Assembly (NCBI GenBank): GCA_050287605.1
Contig: JBNKCG010000027.1
Coordinates: 1 to 64,000, forward strand
DNA length: 64,000 nucleotides
Direction: 5' to 3'
From: QQUJ01 sp050287605
GTDB lineage: Bacteria > Pseudomonadota > Gammaproteobacteria > QQUJ01
Under the pieces are notes generated by a model. The model searched no databases. It had not been told where the DNA came from and saw only the letters and a program-made list of their open reading frames with translations. A program made the translations under genes and the position numbers. The number at the start of each line of letters is the position of its first letter. Within the stretch, counting starts at the first letter, position 1. Shown here piece after piece: positions 16,791 to 25,382 of the stretch.

Positions 16791-17150
16791 TTAGAGGCCC
16801 TCCAGATGAATGCCGTCTTTCACGCCCTGGGCGACGCCACGCGGCGGCGCATGCTGAGCGAACTGGCCATCGGTGAGCGAACCGTCGGTCAGCTGGCCCA
16901 GCCCTTCGCCATCTCGCTGGCGGCTGCGTCGAAGCACATCAAGGTGTTGGAAAGCGCCGGGTTGATCCGCCGCGAGGTGCGCGGCCGCACCCATTTCTGC
17001 CGTCTCGATCCCGGGCCGCTCGCCAGTGCTCACCAATGGCTGAGCTTCTACGAGCGCTTCTGGACCGACCGCCTGAACCAGCTCGACCGGCTTCTCCGCG
17101 AGGAGGATGCCCGTCAGTCCCTCCCCCCCGAACAAGGAGATCCGCCATGA
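16770..17150 (+). CDS. ArsR family transcriptional regulator
   Basis: The 126-residue protein has the ArsR winged helix: FHALGDATRRRMLSELAIGERTVGQLAQPFAISLAAASKHIKVLESAGLIRREVRGRTHFCRLD. It lacks the CxCxxC metal motif, so it is probably a non-metal sensor of the SdpR-like branch usually paired with an SRPBCC/AHSA1 protein. TGGGGAG lies 6 nt before the ATG. The ATGA overlap couples it to the next gene. Two operator-like palindromes, one within its own start, suggest autoregulation. Confidence 0.9.
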   Translation: MFNHMVELEALQMNAVFHALGDATRRRMLSELAIGERTVGQLAQPFAISLAAASKHIKVLESAGLIRREVRGRTHFCRLDPGPLASAHQWLSFYERFWTDRLNQLDRLLREEDARQSLPPEQGDPP

Positions 17151-17680
17151 ACGAACCCGCCATTCCGGACGCCTACGGCACCCTGACCGAGCCTGCCACC
17201 TTGAAGATCCAGCGGCTTTTGCCGGGCCCCGTCGAGCGCGTCTGGGCCTACCTGACGGAGAGCGATCTGCGTCGCCAGTGGCTGGCGGCGGGTCGCATGG
17301 AGATGAAGGTCGGCGCGTCCTTCGAGCTGGTGTGGCGTAACGACGAACTCACCAATCCGCCCGGTGAGCGGCCGGACGGATTCTCCGAAGAGCACCGGGC
17401 TCTCTGCCACGTCACCGAGCTCGATCCCCCGCACAAGCTCGCGTTCACCTGGAGCGACATGGGCGGCGTGTCCATTGACCTGGAGGCGAGGGGTGACAAG
17501 GTGCTGCTCACCTTGATCCACCGCCGCCTGCCCGACCGTACCACCGAGCTCATGGTCGGCGCCGGCTGGCATGCCCATCTCGACCTATTGGTCGCCCGCG
17601 TCTGCGGCGAAGAGCCGGAGCCGTTTTGGGAGGGTTGGAGTCGTCTGCGCAAGGAATACGACCAGCGGATTCCGGTCTGA
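17147..17680 (+). CDS. SRPBCC family protein (AHSA1-like)
   Basis: The 177-residue protein has the activator-of-Hsp90 ATPase 1-like helix-grip fold: LKIQRLLPGPVERVWAYLTESDLRRQWLAAG, then strands with LVWRNDELTN and LCHVTELDPPHKLAFTWSD, and the C-terminal GWHAHLDLLVARVCG helix. It starts inside the ArsR stop codon (ATGA). ArsR/AHSA1 pairs are common in proteobacteria; ligand and target are unknown. Confidence 0.85.
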   Translation: MNEPAIPDAYGTLTEPATLKIQRLLPGPVERVWAYLTESDLRRQWLAAGRMEMKVGASFELVWRNDELTNPPGERPDGFSEEHRALCHVTELDPPHKLAFTWSDMGGVSIDLEARGDKVLLTLIHRRLPDRTTELMVGAGWHAHLDLLVARVCGEEPEPFWEGWSRLRKEYDQRIPV

Positions 17681-17734
17681 CGCAGCGGGCGCGGCGGTGG
17701 TGTCCTCTCTCGTCAGGGAGAGGCCCGCCTCCGG

Positions 17735-19693
17735 TCAGCCGCCCTGTGCCACCGCATCGACCTCGGTCGATGCGGCGCGCGGCAAGGTGATGCGGAAGGT
17801 GGTGCCGACGCCCACTTCGCTGCTCACCGTCAGATTACCTTTGTGTTTCTGCACGATGCCGTAGGAGATGGAGAGCCCGAGACCGGTGCCCTTGCCCACC
17901 GGTTTGGTGGTGAAGAAGGGTTCGAAGACGCGGTCCAGGTGATCGGGGCTGATGCCCTTGCCGGTGTCCTGCACTTCGACCCAGACCGTCTCGTCGTCGT
18001 AGCCGGTGCGGATAGCGATGCGTCCGCGTGCGTCGATGGCCTGGGCGGCGTTGACCAGCAGATTCATGAACACCTGATTGATCTGCGACGGGATGCACTC
18101 GACGTTGGGGACGCCGGCGTAGTGCTTGTCCACCTCCGCCTTGTACTTGATCTCGTTCCACACCACGTTGAGGGTGCTGTCCAGCCCCTGCTCGAGGTTG
18201 GTCCACTGCGTGTCGCCCTGGTCGGCGTGGGAGAAGTCCTTGAGGTCCTGGACGATGCGCCGTACTCGCCCCAGACCGTCCATGGACTCTTCGAGCAGCG
18301 GTCCCACATCCTCCTTGAGGTAGTCGATGTCGAGGCGCTCGCGCAGTGCCTGCAACTTTTCCAGCGTCTCGGGGGCGATGGTCCCGTCGCGCTCTTCGTA
18401 GGCTGCGATCAGGGCCAGCATGCCTTCCACGTAACCTTTCAGGGTAGTCAGGTTGGAGTTGACGAAGCCCACCGGGTTGTTGATTTCGTGGGCGACGCCT
18501 GCCGCCAGCTGGCCGATGGAGGCCATCTTTTCCGACTGCAGCAGTTGCGAGTGGGCATCGGCCAGCTCTTTGAAGAGGCTCTCCTGGCGTGCGCGCTCCT
18601 CGCTGAGGTCGGCGTTGACTGCCGCCAGCTGGCGCCGGTCGGCGAGAAACTGCTCTACCGCGCGCGCCATGGCCGCGATTTCGTCCTCGCCCTGGACCGG
18701 GATCGATTCGGGCGCTTCGTCGCCGCGGCGCAGGTAGTGGCTCACCAGGTGCAGACGCGCCAGGACGTGACGGCCGAGGAAGTAGTGGGCCAGTAGCCAG
18801 GCGAATACCAGCGCGGCGGCGAGCAGCGCCACCATCCAGAGCTGGTTGCGCCATGCGCTGGCGGCGAGATCGCTCACCGCGGCCCGGTAGTCGCGGGTGA
18901 GGGCATCGGATTGGGCCTGGGCGGAGGCGCGTAAGCCTTCCGCCTGCTGCTGCAACGCGGTTTCGAAGCGACGGGCCGTGGCGAGCTGGGAGATGAGTCT
19001 GCTGCGCAGGGTGAAGGGATCCGTCTCGGCCGGCGGTGAGGGCGCCCGTTCATCCAGGTCGTCGCGTAGCAGCGCCGGCAGTGCGGGGAGCGTTTCGGCC
19101 GCATCCTGGAATTGCCGTAACAACTGCTCGACCTCCGCGGCGGTGGTCGCGTGATCCAGGTGCTGGTAGATGTCGGCCAGCGCGAGGGCGTCCGCGCCCA
19201 GCGTGGCGGCGATGCGCTTGCGGTTGGCAACGGAGCGCTCGTAAGTCTCGCGCTGCTGCAGTGCGCTCTCTTTGAGCTGGGCGACGACGTTGGCGTTGTT
19301 GCGGAAACGCTGCCCCGCTTCGTGCAGGGCGAGCACCGATTCGTTCTGGCCGCTGCCGAGGTGCAGTTCCACCACCTCCAATTCGCTCAGCAGGCCGAGG
19401 ATCTTGCCGTAAATGGCGTCCATGGTGGCATGGGAGTCGCTGTGGGCGAGCAGGTAGGCCTGCCATTCGATCTGCAGGCTCAACTGGGCCAGATCGTGCG
19501 CCTGCTGCAGATGGGTGAGCCGCTCCTGCGCCAGACTGCGGGAACCCTCGGCGGTCTGGCGCAGGGCGAACACTGCGGTGAGACCGCCTGCCAGTACCAG
19601 CCCGGCGAGCAACGCCAGCGCTACGAGAAACTGCCGGCGCAGCGATCGCGGCAGGCGCCGCTGCAGGGCAGCAAGAGGGCTTATGGCCGCCAT
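17735..19693 (-). CDS. Membrane sensor histidine kinase with TorS-like periplasmic sensor
   Basis: The 652-residue protein has a TM helix at residues 22-44 (FLVALALLAGLVLAGGL), an all-helical periplasmic sensor of about 250 residues and a second TM (LWMVALLAAALVFAWLLAHYF, about 287-307). A HAMP region, coiled coil and kinase core follow. The H-box is GVAHEINNPVGFVNSNL, the N-box NQVFMNLLVNAAQAID, with G1 DTGKGI, F FEPFFTTKP and G2 GTGLGLS boxes. No receiver or HPt domain is fused and no response regulator is adjacent. It overlaps the upstream binding-protein gene by 13 nt, which suggests that protein presents a ligand to its sensor domain. Confidence 0.88.
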   Translation of the reverse strand: MAAISPLAALQRRLPRSLRRQFLVALALLAGLVLAGGLTAVFALRQTAEGSRSLAQERLTHLQQAHDLAQLSLQIEWQAYLLAHSDSHATMDAIYGKILGLLSELEVVELHLGSGQNESVLALHEAGQRFRNNANVVAQLKESALQQRETYERSVANRKRIAATLGADALALADIYQHLDHATTAAEVEQLLRQFQDAAETLPALPALLRDDLDERAPSPPAETDPFTLRSRLISQLATARRFETALQQQAEGLRASAQAQSDALTRDYRAAVSDLAASAWRNQLWMVALLAAALVFAWLLAHYFLGRHVLARLHLVSHYLRRGDEAPESIPVQGEDEIAAMARAVEQFLADRRQLAAVNADLSEERARQESLFKELADAHSQLLQSEKMASIGQLAAGVAHEINNPVGFVNSNLTTLKGYVEGMLALIAAYEERDGTIAPETLEKLQALRERLDIDYLKEDVGPLLEESMDGLGRVRRIVQDLKDFSHADQGDTQWTNLEQGLDSTLNVVWNEIKYKAEVDKHYAGVPNVECIPSQINQVFMNLLVNAAQAIDARGRIAIRTGYDDETVWVEVQDTGKGISPDHLDRVFEPFFTTKPVGKGTGLGLSISYGIVQKHKGNLTVSSEVGVGTTFRITLPRAASTEVDAVAQGG

Positions 19694-20841
19694 ATCCGTG
19701 TGAAGACGTCGCGGTAGCCGTTGTCCGGGTCGTAGCGGAGATCGGGGCCGCCGTCGGAGTCGATGTTGTCCGGAGTGACTAGGTGCACAGGTACCGCATA
19801 GCCTGTGACGGGCCGGCCGGCGAACAATCGGTTGAGTTCGTCCACCAGTTGCCAGCCCTGGAGAGTGAGCGGTTCGGCCACCGTACCGGTCTGGAAGGCG
19901 CCGGCGTGGATGCGCAGGAAGGCGGCGCTGCTGCCGTCGCCCGCCGAAAGCAGCTTGAGGTTGTCGCTGGTGCGTCCCGCCTTGGTCAGCTCCGGCGAGG
20001 CGTAGTCGAAGTAGATGTCGTTGATGGCGAGCCCGTAGCTCCAGGCTTCACCGTATTTCGCCAGCAGCTCGCGGGTCAGGGCGGGCATGCGCTGGGCGCT
20101 GGCGGAGATGGGGAGGTCTTGCACGGCGAGCAGAGTGCAGTCGGGACAGGCGCGAATCACGGCGGCCATGGCATCGGATTTGGCGGTAGCGATGGCGAAG
20201 TTGCTGTCGGTGAAAATTACCACCCCCGCCTTGCCCCGGGACTCCACCACGGTTGCCATGGCGGTGAGATGGGCGACCTCGATGGGGTCGGTGGAGACGT
20301 TGACCGCCACCGCGCCCGTCATGGGGCCGGCCTTGGGGCCCACATGCCAACCGACGATGGGGATGCCACGCTTGGCGAACTGCGCCAGCGCGCTGCTTAG
20401 GGCGGCGGCATCCGAGCCCACCAGCACCAGGCCGTCGGCGCCCTCCTTGAAAGCGGCATCGAGGCTGCGCTGACGGCCCGCCGCCGTACCGCCGGCGTCG
20501 TAGACGCGGATGCGCCAACCGATCACTGCGGCCGCTTCGCGGATGCCCTCGGCGACGCCCAGCACGCCGCCGTTGCGCAGATCTTCGCAGACCACTGCCA
20601 CCAGCCGCAGGCCAACCGCGGCGGGGCCGGTGGTGGGACCGGTCCAGGGCGGTGAGGGGCGACTGGCCGCTGCCACCCGCTGGGCCATCTCGGTGAAGGT
20701 GTGGGGTGCGGTTGCCGTCTCGGCGCCGGCCGGTACGCTGAGCAGGCCCAGCAGCGCCAGGAGCAGGCCCGGGAGCCGTCGGCCGCGGCATGTGGTGGGC
20801 GTTTCTGCGCGTCCTGCGACGGTTGCGTGCAGTGAATCCAT
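19681..20841 (-). CDS. Periplasmic sugar-type binding protein, likely sensor partner (TorT-like)
   Basis: The 386-residue protein has a signal peptide (LPGLLLALLGLLSVPAGA) and a type I periplasmic binding fold: LVAVVCEDLRNGGVLGVAEGIREAAAVIGW, ADGLVLVGSDAAAL, GIPIVGWHVG, GKAGVVIFTDSNFAIAT and the C-terminal LTLQGWQLVDELNRL. No permease or ATPase gene is nearby; instead the gene overlaps a histidine kinase, as in TorT/TorS. It probably senses a small molecule rather than importing it. AGGGG precedes ATG 20841. Confidence 0.82.
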   Translation of the reverse strand: MDSLHATVAGRAETPTTCRGRRLPGLLLALLGLLSVPAGAETATAPHTFTEMAQRVAAASRPSPPWTGPTTGPAAVGLRLVAVVCEDLRNGGVLGVAEGIREAAAVIGWRIRVYDAGGTAAGRQRSLDAAFKEGADGLVLVGSDAAALSSALAQFAKRGIPIVGWHVGPKAGPMTGAVAVNVSTDPIEVAHLTAMATVVESRGKAGVVIFTDSNFAIATAKSDAMAAVIRACPDCTLLAVQDLPISASAQRMPALTRELLAKYGEAWSYGLAINDIYFDYASPELTKAGRTSDNLKLLSAGDGSSAAFLRIHAGAFQTGTVAEPLTLQGWQLVDELNRLFAGRPVTGYAVPVHLVTPDNIDSDGGPDLRYDPDNGYRDVFTRIWRP

Positions 20842-21023
20842 CGTCGTACCCCTCGGCTCCGATTGTAACGACGACCTAGGGTCGCGCCGCGGGCATCCTG
20901 CCCCGGCGGTCAGCGGCTGTTGCACCTCTATTTTTTAGTGTATCGGAATTCACCGCTGATGCCCGCCGCGCGTTCGGTCGGCGTCAGCTACTGAGCGGAA
21001 CCGGCTGCCGTTCCAGGGCGCTG

Positions 21024-21881
21024 CTACGCGTTTCCGGCGTCCAGGCGCTCCCAGAACGCCAGCGCCGTGGCATTGAAGCGTTGCGCCTCTTCGATCTGGG
21101 GAGCGTGCCCGCACTGCTCCCACATCTGGACTTCGGCATTGGGCAGCAGGCGTCCCAAAAGCTCGGCGTGCGCCGGTGGCACGAAACGATCTTCGCTGCC
21201 CCAGATGACCAGCGTGGGTGCGCTGATCTGGGGCAGCGCGGCGTGCAGCTCGGCCACCGGTTGCGGCGTGAAACCGCCGATGTCCACGAAGCTGCGCAGT
21301 GACTTGAGGAACGCCGCCTGTGCTCCCGGCTGTTTTGCGAGCGCGATTTTGGTGGCGACGAAATCGTCGGTGACGATGGGGGCGGGGCGGGCGAAGGCCT
21401 TTTGCCACAGCATGCGGATGCCCGGTCTGTTGGGGCGGGTGAACAGTTCGCCCAGGCCCGGCACCGTGGCGAGACGGAATTCGAGCAGCGTGCTGCGCCG
21501 TTCGATGCCGGCAGGGTCGGCCAGCAGCAGCGATGCGACGCGCTCGCGTGCCTGGTGCGCGCAGTCCAGCGCGATGCGTCCGCCCATGGAGTTGCCGGCG
21601 ATGTGGGCGCGGTCGATCTTGAGTTCGGTCATGAAATCCAGCACGAACCGCGCGAGGCGGGGCAGAGTGTAGGTTTCGTCCGCGGGTTTGTCGCTGAGGC
21701 CGAAACCCATCAGGTCGGGGGCGAACACCCGATGCCGCGCCGCAAGGGGCGCGATGTTGTGCTGCCACTCGAGCACCGAACAGCCCAGCCCGTGCAGCAG
21801 CAGCACGGTGGAACCGGAGTCCCCCGCCTGCCAGTAGCGGGTGTTGATGGCGCCGATGCGGATATGGCGGTCGTCGGGCAT
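21024..21881 (-). CDS. Alpha/beta hydrolase
   Basis: The 285-residue protein has an oxyanion motif LLLHGLGCS, nucleophile elbow GNSMGG (Ser near residue 97), Asp in WGSEDRFVPPAH and His in QCGHAPQIEEAQRF, completing the catalytic triad. The general shape is that of C-C bond or ester hydrolases of the MhpC/BphD class, but no substrate can be named. The gene is 30 nt from lepB and reads in the same direction. Confidence 0.85.
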   Translation of the reverse strand: MPDDRHIRIGAINTRYWQAGDSGSTVLLLHGLGCSVLEWQHNIAPLAARHRVFAPDLMGFGLSDKPADETYTLPRLARFVLDFMTELKIDRAHIAGNSMGGRIALDCAHQARERVASLLLADPAGIERRSTLLEFRLATVPGLGELFTRPNRPGIRMLWQKAFARPAPIVTDDFVATKIALAKQPGAQAAFLKSLRSFVDIGGFTPQPVAELHAALPQISAPTLVIWGSEDRFVPPAHAELLGRLLPNAEVQMWEQCGHAPQIEEAQRFNATALAFWERLDAGNA

Positions 21882-21911
21882 GGCGGCAGGTTCCTTGGGG
21901 GGCAGAGTGGA

Positions 21912-22580
21912 TCAGTCGAGAGGTTGGCCGAAGCGCTGTAGGCGCGGCGCCCAGCTTCCGATGATGTCGGCGGAGACCAGGATGCGCCGCGCCTGCCCGA
22001 TCAGCAGGCGGCGGGGGACCAGTCCGAAGTAGCGCGAATCGGCGCTGTTGTCGCGGTTGTCGCCCAGCATCAGGTAGTGGCCTTGCGGCACCACGATGGG
22101 GCCAAAGGTTCTTCGCGCCTGAACCTCGGGCAGCAGTTGGATGCGCCGGGTCTCACCGGCGAGGGATTCCGTCACGCGCAATGCCTCGAGGCCGGCGCCG
22201 TGAGCACCCGGTTCGGTCGTTGTCTGCGGGTCGCTGTAGAGGGCGGCTTGCCCGTTGATGATGAGCGTATCGTTGCGCATCTCCACCCGGTCGCCCGGCA
22301 AGCCGATAATGCGCTTGATGAGCCGCGTGCCGTCTTGCGGCGAGGCGAAGGTTACGATGTCGCCGCGTTTGGGTTCGCCGAGGTGCGCCACGACGATATC
22401 GGTCAACGGCACCTTGAGATCGTAGGCGAGGCGGTTGACGAACACGACGTCGCCCTCCAGCAGGGTCGGGCGCATCGATCCCGTGGGGATGGGGTTCCAG
22501 TCGGCGATGCCGGTGCGGAACAGGCCCAGGCAGAGCACAAACGCGATAAGGCCGCGATTGTTCTTGATCCAGGTTTTCAT
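21912..22580 (-). CDS. lepB: Signal peptidase I
   Basis: The 222-residue protein has one N-terminal membrane segment (GLIAFVLCLGLFRTGIA), then the catalytic Ser motif IPTGSMRPTLLEGD and the Lys motif TRLIKRIIGLPGDRVE. The C-terminal box GHYLMLGDNRDNSADSRYFG is also present. It cleaves Sec and Tat signal peptides. It has a single TM, unlike E. coli LepB, and lacks the usual lepA partner, so it may be a secondary copy. The family identity itself is clear. Confidence 0.92.
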   Translation of the reverse strand: MKTWIKNNRGLIAFVLCLGLFRTGIADWNPIPTGSMRPTLLEGDVVFVNRLAYDLKVPLTDIVVAHLGEPKRGDIVTFASPQDGTRLIKRIIGLPGDRVEMRNDTLIINGQAALYSDPQTTTEPGAHGAGLEALRVTESLAGETRRIQLLPEVQARRTFGPIVVPQGHYLMLGDNRDNSADSRYFGLVPRRLLIGQARRILVSADIIGSWAPRLQRFGQPLD

Positions 22581-22613
22581 GTTGGTTTCACCGCTGTGGT
22601 CGGGACATGTGCA

Positions 22614-23171
22614 TCACAGCATATCGGAAATGCGCTTGGGCAGCATGGTGCGCAGGACGTCGTCGCGCAGCAGGTAGTGGTGGAACAGCCCGGCTGCCGC
22701 ATGCGCGCCGGCCAGCCAGAGGATCAGGTCACCCAGCAGGCCGTGGACCTCGCCGATCACTGCGCCGATCGCGTGCCACTCGGGCAACGGCGACGGCACG
22801 GTCACGGCGCCCAGCAGCGTCAACGCGTGACCCTCCAGCCAGGCGCCCGTGACGGCCGAGAGCGGTACCACGAAGAGCAAAACGATGAGCCCCATTTGGA
22901 CCGCGTTGGAGGCCAGGGTCATCCAGCGCGCAAGGGATGGTGGTTCCGGGTGCTTGTCGAACGCCTGCCACGCGATACGCACCAGTGCCAGTGCCAGCAC
23001 GCAGAGGCCCAGAGTCTCGTGCAGCTGCCGCTCGAAGTCCCGGGCGGTCGAGTAGACGCGCTCCTCGGGGCCGCCCGGACCGAAGATGAAGGCGACAAGC
23101 ACGAGAATGGCCGTCAGCCAGTGGATGAATTTGGTCGGGGCGCTGTAGTGGGCGGAGGGGCTGTTTTGCAT
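22614..23171 (-). CDS. Cytochrome b561-type membrane protein
   Basis: The 185-residue protein has four hydrophobic helices with haem-ligand His residues at FIHWLTAI (helix 1), LHETLGLC, GEVHGLLGD and GAHAAAGLFHHYLLRDDVL. This is the bacterial cytochrome b561 (CybB) pattern that moves electrons between quinone and acceptors such as superoxide. The ending RDDVLRTMLP is conserved in the family. Confidence 0.9.
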   Translation of the reverse strand: MQNSPSAHYSAPTKFIHWLTAILVLVAFIFGPGGPEERVYSTARDFERQLHETLGLCVLALALVRIAWQAFDKHPEPPSLARWMTLASNAVQMGLIVLLFVVPLSAVTGAWLEGHALTLLGAVTVPSPLPEWHAIGAVIGEVHGLLGDLILWLAGAHAAAGLFHHYLLRDDVLRTMLPKRISDML

Positions 23172-23306
23172 GGTGGGTTGGTCCGACGGGTTGAGATTCG
23201 CTTTTCGATAGGCCCGATGGTGATTCGCGCGTGCTACACGGGTATTACCAAACCCGCGAGTACCTATCTCCCAATCCCGCCGTAGGTGGGGGCCTTGCGC
23301 GGGACA

Positions 23307-23798
23307 CTAACGCCCGTCCCCCGAGAGCGGGCGCTGTCGCTGGTCAGCTTCTGCGATGACAGCCTTCATTGGAACAAAGGCGATGCCGTTAGTTTCAACC
23401 TTGGGCCCAGTCTTTTCGAAGCCAAAGCGTTCGTAGACGGGAACCGCGTTCGGCGAGGAGTTGACGGTGATCTGCGTGCCCGGCTCGATGTCGGTCATCA
23501 GCGCCTGATATAGGCTGCGCGAAACGCCTTGCCCTTGATGGGCGGGGGCGACGAACAGATGGAGCAGATGAGTACCGCTGCGCAACGCGGCCACGCCGGC
23601 GAGCTCTCCGCCCTCGATCGCCGCCAAGTAGTGGATCTCGGCATTCGAAATGTAGCCGGCAATGACCTTTGGTGTGATGCTTTCCAGAAACCGCTCGGCT
23701 CCCTTGCCGCTGGGCTCCAGGGTGAAGTAGTGCGCAACGCTGCGGATGAGAGCGCTGATGGCTTCTGCATCCTCCGGCGTGGCTTTTCGAATTCTCAT
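23307..23798 (-). CDS. GNAT family N-acetyltransferase
   Basis: The 163-residue protein starts MRIRKATPEDAEAISALIR and has the acetyl-CoA loop VAPAHQGQGVSRSLYQAL, followed by VNSSPNAVPVYERFGFEKTGP. This is the PanZ/YjaB-like small GNAT layout. The ATG lies within the stop of the upstream unknown gene (ATGA), so the two are translated together. The substrate is unknown. Confidence 0.85.
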   Translation of the reverse strand: MRIRKATPEDAEAISALIRSVAHYFTLEPSGKGAERFLESITPKVIAGYISNAEIHYLAAIEGGELAGVAALRSGTHLLHLFVAPAHQGQGVSRSLYQALMTDIEPGTQITVNSSPNAVPVYERFGFEKTGPKVETNGIAFVPMKAVIAEADQRQRPLSGDGR

Positions 23799-24301
23799 GG
23801 TGGCGGATGGGTGACGGCGAGACGGCGGACGGCGGAGGCCAGCAGGACTCGCGAGTAAACCTTGTGAAAGCCCAGCAAGGCGTGGAACTGCCAGCCGAAG
23901 CCGCCGCTCTTGCGAGGGACGACTGCCGAGCCGAAAAACAGCGTGGTTGAGCCCTTGGACTCGGGCGTTGCCGCCGCAACCATGAACCAAGAACGCGTTT
24001 GCCCCGCCGCCAGGATGGCTTGATTCGAGGCGCGTGCCTCGACGGTCCACGCTGAGAATGCAGACGTCTGATTATAGGCCAGCGCCCGGGCGTCTTCGTC
24101 GCCTGCGGGAAGCCCGAGGAAGCGCGCGATCAACCAGCGCTCGACCTTGAAGACGGATGACGTGTAGAAGGCGCGCAGAAAATCGCTGAGGTCGACGCTA
24201 CGGGCGAATTTCACCGAATAACAGTCGGTGTAGGTGTTCCGATCAGCATACGCCTTCAATAGGGCGTCCGAGGGTAGCCGTGCGACTTTGATGGTTGGCA
24301 T
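23795..24301 (-). CDS. Uncharacterised protein, 168 aa
   Basis: I cannot assign a family with confidence; conserved-looking stretches are YTDCYSVKFARSVDLSDFLRA, AFSAWTVEARASNQAIL, TRSWFMVAA and LFFGSAVVP. They give a mixed alpha/beta protein without signal peptide or TM helix, distantly reminiscent of DUF2867-type proteins. It is coupled to the following GNAT gene by an ATGA overlap. Confidence 0.55.
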   Translation of the reverse strand: MPTIKVARLPSDALLKAYADRNTYTDCYSVKFARSVDLSDFLRAFYTSSVFKVERWLIARFLGLPAGDEDARALAYNQTSAFSAWTVEARASNQAILAAGQTRSWFMVAAATPESKGSTTLFFGSAVVPRKSGGFGWQFHALLGFHKVYSRVLLASAVRRLAVTHPPP

Positions 24302-24337
24302 GGTGGGGGCGTGTTCGCTGTCGTCAACTCATTGTGT

Positions 24338-24598
24338 CTATCTGCGCAAGATGGCGTACTTTGCGTCTGTCATAAAAAAACCATACCACAAGCCGATTAC
24401 CACAGAGACTGGAAGCTGATACACAGTGAACTGTGAGAGTAGCGTTAGCGTCAGTACTGATGCACCAAAAGCAGAGATAAGATGTACTGCTGCTTTTGCA
24501 TAATTTCCCCTTGCCACTCCTTTCACACGATGGCCAAGCTCGCTGCCTAGCACCGCAGCCATGAAGGAGATGACCCAAATTAGCGCGTAGTCATTCAT
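24338..24598 (-). CDS. Small membrane protein, 86 aa
   Basis: Three hydrophobic segments (ALIWVISFMAAVLGSEL, AVHLISAFGASVLTLTLL, LPVSVVIGLWYGFFM) joined by short basic loops suggest an inner-membrane protein. The gene is clearly lower in GC than its surroundings, a sign of acquisition. The family is not recognised, and the start lacks a strong ribosome-binding site. Confidence 0.5.
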   Translation of the reverse strand: MNDYALIWVISFMAAVLGSELGHRVKGVARGNYAKAAVHLISAFGASVLTLTLLSQFTVYQLPVSVVIGLWYGFFMTDAKYAILRR

Positions 24599-24831
24599 TA
24601 TCGTTCGTGTGGATTTGCATTTGAGCTAAGCGGGCTGTGTCCGATGCTCTTGGCTCTCTGTTTGGTCGGAAGGTTAGGCCGCCCTAGCGGGGTGCCGGAT
24701 CACCCGGTACTCGGAACGTAACCACGCTATCGGCGATCCAGCGCTCAAAGTGCCGTGGCGTCGCGTTTGCGCACGTATCGTAGCCGGAAACAACACCGAT
24801 TCACGACGGACAGTCCAGAGTTGGTCGGTGG

Positions 24832-25347
24832 TCACAGCTTAAGCCTGAAGCCGTACACGGCTAATCCCTGCTGCGAGAAGTCCAAGTCCTCCGACCGAAC
24901 GAAGCCGAGCCGCTGGTAGAGGTCCCAAGCGACTTGCATGGACTTCGTGGTATGGAGAATGACCTGGGAATGACCGCTCTCTCGGGCGAGATCAATGCAC
25001 GCTTGCGTCAGCGCCCTGCCGGCTCCGCAGCGCTGGAACTTGGGGTCGACGCCCAGAAGGCGGATGCCGGAAGCGTCTGTTTCGGACGTTGCTGTACCGC
25101 CGGAGCCATAGCTGGCCATGTCATCGAAGTAGACGACGCCACCGAGCAACTCGTCTGCGGACGATAGGGCTACCAGAACTCTTGTGCTTGGTTGGTCCGC
25201 GAACGTGCTGATGTTCTTGAGCATCTGATAATAGGCTGGCTGTTCGGCAGGGGTCGGAAAGCCGGCAAGACCGGAGTAGACCCTGACCATCAGTTCGCCC
25301 AGCGCGTCAGCCTCGTTGGGCTGCAAATCGCGGATCGTCGGATGCAT
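24832..25347 (-). CDS. GNAT family N-acetyltransferase
   Basis: The 171-residue protein has the GNAT core: IRDLQPNEADALGELMVRVY, then LLGGVVYFDDM, the acetyl-CoA loop LLGVDPKFQRCGAGRALTQA and VAWDLYQRLGFVRSEDLDF. It lies 35 nt downstream of the DHFR-like gene. Its 3' flank (24599-24831, 233 nt) is gene-less and contains GTTAGGC at 24673-24679. Confidence 0.85.
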   Translation of the reverse strand: MHPTIRDLQPNEADALGELMVRVYSGLAGFPTPAEQPAYYQMLKNISTFADQPSTRVLVALSSADELLGGVVYFDDMASYGSGGTATSETDASGIRLLGVDPKFQRCGAGRALTQACIDLARESGHSQVILHTTKSMQVAWDLYQRLGFVRSEDLDFSQQGLAVYGFRLKL

Positions 25348-25382
25348 GTTTTGCGACTCCAGTGACGCGCCCAGCGCCCCGG

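Noticed and set aside
24599..24831. Complete integron attC site in the gap after the GNAT gene
   Set aside because: Only the GCCTAAC half is present; the partner GTTRRRY is missing at the expected distance and the arms do not pair well.
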